From contig ONGJ01000004.1 in the NCBI GenBank assembly GCA_900317375.1, positions 1-53,384 on the forward strand: a DNA stretch of 53,384 bases. Reading direction: 5' to 3'. This DNA comes from an uncultured Eubacteriales bacterium. GTDB taxonomy: Bacteria > Bacillota > Clostridia > Oscillospirales > Oscillospiraceae. The notes under the pieces are model-generated. The model saw nothing but the letters and a program-made list of their open reading frames with translations. It made no database searches and was not told the DNA's origin. Made by a program: the position numbers and the translations under genes. Shown piece after piece: positions 31,682 to 38,462 of this stretch; position 1 is the stretch's first letter; each line of letters starts with the position of its first letter.

Positions 31682-34282
31682 TCAGGCACCGCAGTACCAG
31701 CAGGAGCTGCCGCCGGTATAGGAGCCGCAGACCGGGCAATACATGCTGCTGTCATCATAGCCTTCATCATAGCCAACATCGTAGCCGCCGTCATAGCCCA
31801 CGTCGTAGCCGCCGTCGTAGCCGCCGTCGTAACCGCCGTCGTAACCGCCGTCGTAACCGCCGTCGTAGCCGCCGTCGTAGCCGCCGTCATAGCCGCCGTC
31901 GTAGCCGCCGTTATAGCCGCCGTCATAGCCGCCGTCGTAGCCGCCATCATAGCCGCTGCCGAAGCCGCCGCGCGGGGTGCCGCAGCCGCCGCAGTAATCG
32001 GTTCCGTTATTGACGGTTCCGCACTGCACACATACCCAAGAATCATCGGCATTGGGATCATACCCATAGGGCTCTTCGTTGACCGGATTACCCGGCTCGT
32101 AACCGCAGCTCCAGCACTTATCGGTGTCCTGGTTCCCCTCACCGCAGACCGGGCAGGTCCAGCCGACGAAATCGACAGCGTCAGCGGTAGAGCCAGTGCT
32201 AGTGTCAGCGGTAGAGCTAGCGCCAGCGTCAGCGAACTCGTTCACGAAACCGCAGCTCCAGCATTTGTCGCCGCTCTGGTTGCTCTCACCGCAGACCGGG
32301 CAGATCCAGCCAAGGGGCCCTGAAATAATGCCGTCGTTCAGACCCTTCTGGTGGCCGCAGTTCCAGCACTCGTCACCGCGAACCCAGGAGCCGCAGGACG
32401 GGCAGGTCCAGCCCTGAATATCGGAAACGACACCGTTGCTGCTGCCCTTCTCGTAACCGCAGCGCCAGCATTTGTCTGTGTCCTGGTTCCCCTCGCCGCA
32501 GATCGGGCAGGTCCAGCCGTTGAAACCGGGATCAACATTATCGCCGCGCCCAGTCTTGTAGCCGCAGTTCCAGCATTCGTCTCCGCGCGCCCAGGAGCCG
32601 CACTTCGGGCAGACCCAGCCCTGTATCGTATCGCGATAGGGGATGACATAGCCGACAATGCTTGTAACCGGAGTCTGAACCCTCTGTGTGGAAAGGCCGT
32701 AATGATAATTATTGGTGTAGGTGACAGGCACGTTCTGCCAGACATTCAGCGGCGCCCGGCAGGAGCGCGCCAGCATGCCGCGATAGCTGAAGACAGCATA
32801 GACATTGACGCCGTTCATGCCTGCGTTGACCTGGGCGATCGAAAGATTCGTGGTCGTGTCGCCGGTAACGGCGCCGCCGTAGCGCTGCATGAACTCAGCC
32901 GCGCTCATGTCGGCGCTGCCGTCGGCGGAGAGGAAGCGCCAGACCACCGTGTCATAGCAGTTGGCAAACGCAGTAAAGGAAGCGGTTTCGCCGACGCTCA
33001 GGGTCAGACGGTAGGGGTTCTTGTTAACGAATACGCCGCCAGCATTCTGTGCAAAATTGTTGGAATAAGGACTCGGATCGGGGTTGTGCCGGCCTTCAAA
33101 GACGGCATAGCTGTCGACAAAGCGTTCAAGCGTCACGGCGTCCGCGGCCTTGAACCAGTCAAAGCAGGTCTGTGACCGGGGCATACCGGCAAAGGTGGTG
33201 TCACCGATGTTGATAAACTGCTCCATCGTGAGAGACGCCTTGTTTCTGCCGGTGCAGGTGATGTCCAGAGGGCCGCTGCCCTGGCTGATGGACACACACA
33301 GGGCCATATTCCCGTCATCGAAGGCGCAGGCCTTCATGGTCATGCCGTTTATAGCGGTCGTCTGGCCCGCCTCGACAGGAATCGCCTCCGTCTTGTCGCC
33401 GTTTGCTTTATAGATGGTGCTGATGGGATTCGATTCCACAAACATGTAGTAATAGCTGTTGGTGGCGGCATCATAATAGGTGTCGACCGCATCCTTGTGA
33501 AGGTTGACGGTAAAGCTGTCCTTGATCATCTCTTCTCCGCCTTCAACAAGGGGAGCCGGAACCTCGGGCAGATTGCAGGAGACAAGGGTGCTGCCGTCCT
33601 TGCTTACCTCCCAGGCCTTGAACTTGGTGTCTCTGCCGGGGAGCTGTCTGGTCGCCAGCAACTCCAGGAAGCCGTTGTGGTCCAGATCCGTGACGGCGTA
33701 AAACCAGAGTCCCTGGCTGTCGTCCTGCCTGCACTCGCTGAACCTGGAGGCGATAAAGGTAAGCTGCTGAGAATAAACACTGGCGATCTGCGCCGGAGTC
33801 ACCTGAACCGTGCTGCTCGCGGCCGTGGCAGTCGTGGGCGTGTTTGTGACTGTGACATATCCAACGCTCCCGAAATACTGGGTGCCCTGATTATAGCCGC
33901 AGTTCCAGCATTTATCGGTGTCCTGATTCCCCTCGCCGCAGACCGGGCAGGTCCAGCCATAGAAGCCGGTAACGGTGCCGCCGGCAGTTCCTCCGTACAC
34001 GTAACCGCAGTTCCAGCATTTGTCGCCGCTCTGGTTGCTCTCACCGCAGGTCGGGCAGATCCAGCCAAGGGGGCCTGAAATGACACCGTCGGATCCGTAC
34101 GGATAGCTACAGTTCCAGCACTCATCGCCGCGGTAGCTGACGCCGCAGTTCGGGCAGATCTGGGTATAAATGTCGTAGACGTCATCGACATCGTCCGCAT
34201 GTGCATGGGTATGCGGACCTGCCCCGATGTTCATCGAGAACAGCAGGACCAGACACAATGTAATGGCAAGTAGTTTCTTCAT
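31682..34282 (-). CDS. Secreted protein with ten zinc ribbons and a GYDG-repeat tract
   Basis: The 866-residue protein has a signal peptide (MKKLLAITLCLVLLFSMNIG, cleavage near AHA-DD). Three CxxC...CWxC zinc ribbons follow, near residues 43-125. A middle region (about 165-560) includes an EF-hand-like loop DLDHNGFLEL and an Ig-like beta segment. Five more ribbons lie at about 565-730, then CVQCGTVNNGTDYCGGCG, 17 GYDG-type tetrapeptides (777-844) and a final ribbon CPVCGSYTGGSSCWYCG. Two ribbon types alternate (NQ[DS]..DKCW and RGDECWNCG). Ribbons of this kind are usually cytoplasmic; a secreted array is unusual. The promoter carries the shared inverted repeat, and it diverges from two secreted thioredoxin genes. 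Function unknown; a zinc-binding envelope scaffold is possible. Confidence 0.85.
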   Translation of the reverse strand: MKKLLAITLCLVLLFSMNIGAGPHTHAHADDVDDVYDIYTQICPNCGVSYRGDECWNCSYPYGSDGVISGPLGWICPTCGESNQSGDKCWNCGYVYGGTAGGTVTGFYGWTCPVCGEGNQDTDKCWNCGYNQGTQYFGSVGYVTVTNTPTTATAASSTVQVTPAQIASVYSQQLTFIASRFSECRQDDSQGLWFYAVTDLDHNGFLELLATRQLPGRDTKFKAWEVSKDGSTLVSCNLPEVPAPLVEGGEEMIKDSFTVNLHKDAVDTYYDAATNSYYYMFVESNPISTIYKANGDKTEAIPVEAGQTTAINGMTMKACAFDDGNMALCVSISQGSGPLDITCTGRNKASLTMEQFINIGDTTFAGMPRSQTCFDWFKAADAVTLERFVDSYAVFEGRHNPDPSPYSNNFAQNAGGVFVNKNPYRLTLSVGETASFTAFANCYDTVVWRFLSADGSADMSAAEFMQRYGGAVTGDTTTNLSIAQVNAGMNGVNVYAVFSYRGMLARSCRAPLNVWQNVPVTYTNNYHYGLSTQRVQTPVTSIVGYVIPYRDTIQGWVCPKCGSWARGDECWNCGYKTGRGDNVDPGFNGWTCPICGEGNQDTDKCWRCGYEKGSSNGVVSDIQGWTCPSCGSWVRGDECWNCGHQKGLNDGIISGPLGWICPVCGESNQSGDKCWSCGFVNEFADAGASSTADTSTGSTADAVDFVGWTCPVCGEGNQDTDKCWSCGYEPGNPVNEEPYGYDPNADDSWVCVQCGTVNNGTDYCGGCGTPRGGFGSGYDGGYDGGYDGGYNGGYDGGYDGGYDGGYDGGYDGGYDGGYDGGYDGGYDVGYDGGYDVGYDEGYDDSSMYCPVCGSYTGGSSCWYCGA
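31751..31954 (-). repeat. Seventeen 12-bp tandem repeats encoding GYDG
   Basis: Seventeen consecutive 12-bp units encode GYDG or variants (one GYNG, two GYDV, one GYDE, one GYDD). The variants cluster at the C-terminal end, with near-identical units in the middle, the pattern expected from slippage expansion. Confidence 0.95.
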
Positions 34283-34362
34283 GTTCTCCTCCTGATTTAT
34301 AAAATTTTTGACCTGTCAATATTTTGGGGGTTATACCAAATATTGATAGAATTTCACAAGAT

Positions 34363-34412
34363 ATTGTAGCATACAGCGTTTTTTCTTTTCAAGTCATGTG
34401 GCAGAAAGTCAC
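34363..34412 (-). promoter_or_regulatory. Zinc-ribbon gene promoter with GTGAC-TTTCT-GCCAC operator
   Basis: Minus strand: GTGACTTTCTGCCAC (34398-34412), then CTTGAA and an extended -10 TGC-TACAAT (34363-34368). The repeat ends 29 bp before the -10. The gene starts about 80 bp further on. Confidence 0.7.
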
Positions 34413-34432
34413 ATCCATGTCTGTAATTCCCT

Positions 34433-34461
34433 TTGAACAAAATCTCTTCTTCGGTTATAGT
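34433..34461 (+). promoter_or_regulatory. Additional rightward promoter before a 12-codon ORF
   Basis: TTGAAC, 17-bp spacer, TATAGT: a near-consensus promoter, 39 bp upstream of the short reading frame at 34501. Confidence 0.55.
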
Positions 34462-34500
34462 GGCGATAATGAACCGGCACGGTATAAAGGAGAGATCAAC

Positions 34501-34539
34501 ATGGGCGCTACTTTCGCAAAGACGCCGCACAAGGCATGA
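34501..34539 (+). CDS. Possible 12-residue peptide gene
   Basis: The frame encodes MGATFAKTPHKA and stops. It has an excellent ribosome site (AAAGGAGAG, 6 nt before the ATG) and the promoter at 34433-34461. It could be a leader peptide controlling the downstream thioredoxin genes, or a chance frame. No family is recognised. Confidence 0.25.
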   Translation: MGATFAKTPHKA

Positions 34540-34564
34540 TTTTCTTTTCCGGAATGATTTGGAC

Positions 34565-34613
34565 GTGACTTTCTGTCACATCATCTTGAATGACAAAAGA
34601 AAGCTGATACAAT
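34565..34613 (+). promoter_or_regulatory. Thioredoxin operon promoter with perfect GTGAC-TTTCT-GTCAC operator
   Basis: Plus strand: perfect inverted repeat GTGACTTTCTGTCAC (34565-34579), 5 nt, CTTGAA, and -10 TACAAT (34608-34613) preceded by TGA. Repeat-to-minus-10 distance is 28 bp. The ATG lies about 105 bp downstream. Confidence 0.75.
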
Positions 34614-34719
34614 ATATAGTGAGGAATTAGAGGTAAAATCGGATGCAGTTTCACGAATCCTTTCGGGGAAGACCGCAAAGCCGGTTGCTCACCGACAAAA
34701 TTTATTGAGGAGGATCCAT

Positions 34720-36099
34720 ATGAAAAAATTTTTATGCATGCTGTTATGCGTTCTGCTGCTCGGGTCGCTGGCCGCCCAGGCGTTCGCAGTCACGGTGGTG
34801 AACGGCGAGGTTACCGAGGACGGCGTTGTTTTTGACCTTCCGTACAACGGCCTTCGCCTCTCTTTCCCGCCGGAGTTTGAAGACATGAAAGGCGTCGTTT
34901 ATCGCACCGGCGATGGAAAAATGCAGGATCGGGATCTGTACTATACGAATTTCCTGTATTTTGGGCTGTCTCCCGAGGAATGGGAGGAACGGATGGATCT
35001 CGCCCGCCGCTCTCAGGAACTTACGAAGGAAGAATTGGAGAGATATGAGTATTTAGACAGCCAGGATGCCTTCCTGCCCGGTTTCCTTTGCGGCAAGGAC
35101 GAGAGCGAAGTAGAATCGTTTGTGCAGTATTCGGCAGAATTGGGCGCCCCCTTTGCATCTGTCACGAAAATCGGCGAGGCGAACGGGTACATCTATTACT
35201 GTTTTGAAGATGAAGAAACCAGGATAGAACACCTGAAGCCCGAATATGTCGAGGAATACCGGAAGATCGTGGAAGCCATCAAAGAGGCAGGCACGAAAGC
35301 CGAGTTCTCTGTTCCGACAGAGCCGGAGGACCCCTGGATCGGCAAGGTGCTGCAGTTTGAGACGACGGACCTGGACGGCAATACCGTCCGCAGTGAGGAC
35401 CTCTTCGCCGAACACGACATCACGATGCTCAACTTCTGGGCCACCTGGTGCGAGAACTGCTTGAAAGAGCTCGGGGACCTGAGCATAATCAACCGCCGCA
35501 TGCAGGAGGAAAACTGCGCGATCGTCGGCATTTTCTGCAACCTGGACGAGGAGGAAGACATGGAGTTGGGCAAGGCGCTGCTGGAGAAGAACGGGGTCGA
35601 TTACCTGAACCTGATAATGCCGGAGGTTCTCTCCGAGGCCGGAATTGCTGATTATCTCCCGACAAGTGTATTTGTTGACAGCAGCGGCGCCATTATCTCG
35701 CCCGTGATCACAGGCGCTCTCGTTCATCTCTATGAGCCGAGGTTCCGTGGACTGCTGGACGGGGCGGAACCCGCCGAGGCTGACGCCGCAGCGGAACCCG
35801 CCGAGGCTGACGCCGCAGCGGATGCCTCCGAGAAGAACAACAGCGGCTCCTACCGCGTGATCGTGAACGATCAGGACGGAAACCCTGTGAAGGGCGTCAC
35901 GGTCCAGTTCTGCTCGGACGTTACCTGCACTCTCGGCAAAACCGACGCCGACGGGCTTGCCAGCTTTGAGGCGGACGAGGGCCAGGTCTACACAGTCCAT
36001 GTTTTAAAAGTTCCTGAAGGCTTTGAAAAGAACAGCGAAGAGTTCGAGACGCTCGACACCTACAGCGACACCCGCATCGTCCTTCAGAAGGCTGCATAA
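34720..36099 (+). CDS. Secreted thioredoxin-like protein with C-terminal beta-sandwich domain
   Basis: The 459-residue product has a signal peptide (KKFLCMLLCVLLLGSLAAQA, cleavage after AFA). An N-terminal domain I cannot name follows (about 26-200). The thioredoxin/TlpA-like domain (about 203-350) has the active site FWATWCENC at about residue 239 and a cis-Pro region DYLPTSVFVD. A linker with a duplicated AEPAEADAA unit leads to an Ig/CnaB-like module (about 375-459, DQDGNPVKGVTVQF). GAGGAGG precedes the ATG. The tandem paralogue downstream shares the first two domains. TlpA-type proteins reduce disulfides outside the membrane; a membrane electron donor (CcdA) is not seen here. Confidence 0.87.
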   Translation: MKKFLCMLLCVLLLGSLAAQAFAVTVVNGEVTEDGVVFDLPYNGLRLSFPPEFEDMKGVVYRTGDGKMQDRDLYYTNFLYFGLSPEEWEERMDLARRSQELTKEELERYEYLDSQDAFLPGFLCGKDESEVESFVQYSAELGAPFASVTKIGEANGYIYYCFEDEETRIEHLKPEYVEEYRKIVEAIKEAGTKAEFSVPTEPEDPWIGKVLQFETTDLDGNTVRSEDLFAEHDITMLNFWATWCENCLKELGDLSIINRRMQEENCAIVGIFCNLDEEEDMELGKALLEKNGVDYLNLIMPEVLSEAGIADYLPTSVFVDSSGAIISPVITGALVHLYEPRFRGLLDGAEPAEADAAAEPAEADAAADASEKNNSGSYRVIVNDQDGNPVKGVTVQFCSDVTCTLGKTDADGLASFEADEGQVYTVHVLKVPEGFEKNSEEFETLDTYSDTRIVLQKAA

Positions 36100-36134
36100 A
36101 GAAAGCTTTTTGTGTATTATTGAGGAGGACCAGA

Positions 36135-38168
36135 ATGAAAAAACTGTTCAGCTTGCTGTTCAGCGTCCTGCTGCTCGCGTCGCTGGCCGCCCCGGCGTTT
36201 GCGGTCACGGCGGTGGGCGGGGAGATAACCGTCGTCTATGACCTTCCGCATGCCGGCATTCGCGTCACGTTTCCGCAGGAATTTGCAGAAGCGGAAGGCG
36301 TCGTTCTCTGTACCCAGAGAGGTAAGCTGGTGGATCGGGATCTGTATGTGGCAAGCTTCGTGTATTGCGGGCTGTCTCCCGAGGAATGGGAGGAATTTGA
36401 TGAACTCGAAAGACGTAAGCAGGACCTGACGGAGGAAGAATATGAGAGATGGGTTTCTTTAGGCGAACAGAATGCCTTTCTGCCCGGTTTTCTTGCCTGC
36501 AAAGACGAGAGCGAGGTGGAATCGTATAAGCAGTATTCGGTAGAAGTGGGCTTCCCCTATGCATCTGTTATAAAGCTCGGTGAGGCGGACGGTTACAGCT
36601 TTTTCTATACGGAAGACGAAATTACGAAGATCGAGACGCTGAGGCCCCAATATGCCGAGGTATACCGGAAGCTCGCGGCAATCATGAAAGAAGCTGCCCA
36701 GAAAGCCGAGTTCTTTGCCCCGACAGAGCCGGAGGACCCCTGGACCGGCAGGGTGCTGCGCTTTGAGACGACAGACCTGGACGGCAATACCGTCCGCAGC
36801 GACGAGCTCTTTGCCGAACACGACATCACCATGCTCAACTTCTGGGCCACCTGGTGCGAGCCCTGCAAGCGAGAGCTCCGGGAACTGGGCGATATTAACC
36901 GCCGCATGCAGGAGGAAAACTGCGCGGTCGTCGGCATCCTCTACGATGAGGACGATGAGGAAACCATTGAATTGGCGAAGGCGGTGTTGGAGGAGAACGG
37001 AGTCGATTATATGAACCTGAAGATGCCGAAGTCTCTCGACGAGGCCGAAATTGCCGTGACTCGCCCGACAAGCGTATTTGTTGACAGCAGCGGCGTTATT
37101 ATTGCGCCTGTGATCAACGGCGCTTTCGTTAATCTCTATGAGGCCGGGTTCCGCGGACTGCTGGACGGGACGGAACCCGCCCCGGCCGACGCCGCAGCGG
37201 GCGCCGCGGAGGAGAGCAGCAGCGATGCCGGCCGCGGGATCGATTATCTGGCGCTGGTCAACAAGCTGAACCCCCTGCCCGAAGGCTGGGAAGACGCGCT
37301 GGAGACCGTCACCATCACCAACTCCGTCGGGGATGAGGTGGAGGTCGAGAAAAAGGCCTATGACGCGTATCTTGCCCTGAAAGAGGACCTCGAAAAGAAC
37401 GACGGCATCTATCTTGAGCTGGATTCCGCCCGCCGCAGTGTCGCCGCCCAGCAGGACATCATGGACCGCTTTATCGAAAAATACGGCGCGGATTACGCGG
37501 CGAAAACCGTTGCCACGCCCGGCTATTCCGAACATCATACCGGCCTTGCCCTAGATCTGTATTTCAAGCTGAAGGGCGACGACGGGGAATTTACCGATGT
37601 CTATTACAACGAGGACATGGTGAAGTATCCGGAGGTCTGGGAAAAGATTCATGCCAGGCTTGCCGATTACGGCTTCATCCTGCGCTATCTTGAGGGGCGC
37701 GAGCATATTACCGGTTACGGTTATGAGCCCTGGCATATCCGGTACATCGACAATCCGGAACTCGCAAAGGAAATCACGGAGGCCGGCATCACGCTGGAAG
37801 AATACCTGGGGGCGGCCACCAATGCGCTTGAAAAGATCGACCTCGGGAAATCCGAGATTTATACGGAAGAGGACCTCCGCGCCGCGTCCATTCAGATCCT
37901 CTGCAAGTTTGCCACGTTCGAGGGATGCGAGCTTCACAATCTGCGTTATGCCGGCGATGAGAGCTGCACCGAGGAAAACCTCAAGTGGATGAACGAGCTC
38001 AACGAGGACGGAAACTATACGCAGGCGGCGCAGTTCCTGATGGATTTCCATTCCCCGAAGGAACAGGTCGGTGTCTGGGAGGCCGACAGGGAATACACCG
38101 ATTACGGATGGTGGCTCGCCCGCGGCGATGGCAGCGGCTGGGAGGTTGTGACCCAGGGTTACGGCTGA
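36135..38168 (+). CDS. Secreted thioredoxin fused to a VanY-like D,D-carboxypeptidase
   Basis: The 677-residue protein has a signal peptide (cleaved near AFA-VT), then the same unnamed N-terminal domain as its upstream paralogue. A TlpA-like thioredoxin domain (about 200-345) has FWATWCEPC. An M15B/VanY-like peptidase (about 375-535) carries the zinc motifs SEHHTGLALDL and EPWHIRYID. A unique 140-residue tail follows. VanY enzymes remove the terminal D-Ala from peptidoglycan stems. A redox domain and a wall peptidase in one chain suggests redox-controlled wall trimming or a bifunctional envelope protein (inference). The gene is 35 bp after the paralogue, with GAGGAGG before the ATG. Confidence 0.88.
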   Translation: MKKLFSLLFSVLLLASLAAPAFAVTAVGGEITVVYDLPHAGIRVTFPQEFAEAEGVVLCTQRGKLVDRDLYVASFVYCGLSPEEWEEFDELERRKQDLTEEEYERWVSLGEQNAFLPGFLACKDESEVESYKQYSVEVGFPYASVIKLGEADGYSFFYTEDEITKIETLRPQYAEVYRKLAAIMKEAAQKAEFFAPTEPEDPWTGRVLRFETTDLDGNTVRSDELFAEHDITMLNFWATWCEPCKRELRELGDINRRMQEENCAVVGILYDEDDEETIELAKAVLEENGVDYMNLKMPKSLDEAEIAVTRPTSVFVDSSGVIIAPVINGAFVNLYEAGFRGLLDGTEPAPADAAAGAAEESSSDAGRGIDYLALVNKLNPLPEGWEDALETVTITNSVGDEVEVEKKAYDAYLALKEDLEKNDGIYLELDSARRSVAAQQDIMDRFIEKYGADYAAKTVATPGYSEHHTGLALDLYFKLKGDDGEFTDVYYNEDMVKYPEVWEKIHARLADYGFILRYLEGREHITGYGYEPWHIRYIDNPELAKEITEAGITLEEYLGAATNALEKIDLGKSEIYTEEDLRAASIQILCKFATFEGCELHNLRYAGDESCTEENLKWMNELNEDGNYTQAAQFLMDFHSPKEQVGVWEADREYTDYGWWLARGDGSGWEVVTQGYG

Positions 38169-38242
38169 TGCCTTTCCATCCCGAAACGCATAAACGCAAA
38201 GTGGGAATAGACAACACAGATAACTGATGCAAAACAGCTGTT

Positions 38243-38276
38243 AAGGCCCTGCCCCGCGTGTGAGGGGCGGGGCCTT
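38243..38276 (+). terminator. Terminator of the thioredoxin operon
   Basis: AAGGCCCTGCCCC pairs with GGGGCGGGGCCTT (one mismatch), 8-nt loop, followed by TCCCC; it lies about 75 bp past the stop codon. Confidence 0.75.
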
Positions 38277-38336
38277 TCCCCATTTCAGGAGGGCGGATCG
38301 CCGGTACATGGCGGCAGGAGGATAAGAAGAAAAGGA

Positions 38337-38366
38337 TTGACACCATCCGTCCGAATCCATTAAAAT
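38337..38366 (+). promoter_or_regulatory. Promoter for the MscS-type channel gene
   Basis: TTGACA, an 18-bp spacer and TAAAAT, about 95 bp upstream of the GTG start at 38463. Confidence 0.65.
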
Positions 38367-38462
38367 AAGAGCCATCAGACAGAGTATTCGACAGAATATC
38401 AGAATTTCCCGTTTCGGCCTGCCCGGCCGGAACGCTTCCGATACGGATGGGAAGTGACCGGT

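Larger units (their letters stand above)
34283..34719. other. Divergent regulatory region between zinc-ribbon and thioredoxin genes
   Basis: This AT-rich 437-bp region differs in composition from its surroundings. It holds the leftward operator-promoter (34363-34412), a rightward promoter and a 12-codon reading frame (34433-34539), and the rightward operator-promoter for the thioredoxin gene (34565-34613). No longer gene is supported. Confidence 0.8.

Noticed and set aside
31751-31954. Regular 12-bp repeats considered as a CRISPR-like or other non-coding array
   Set aside because: There are no spacers, and the units keep a perfect reading frame for GYDG within an intact gene.
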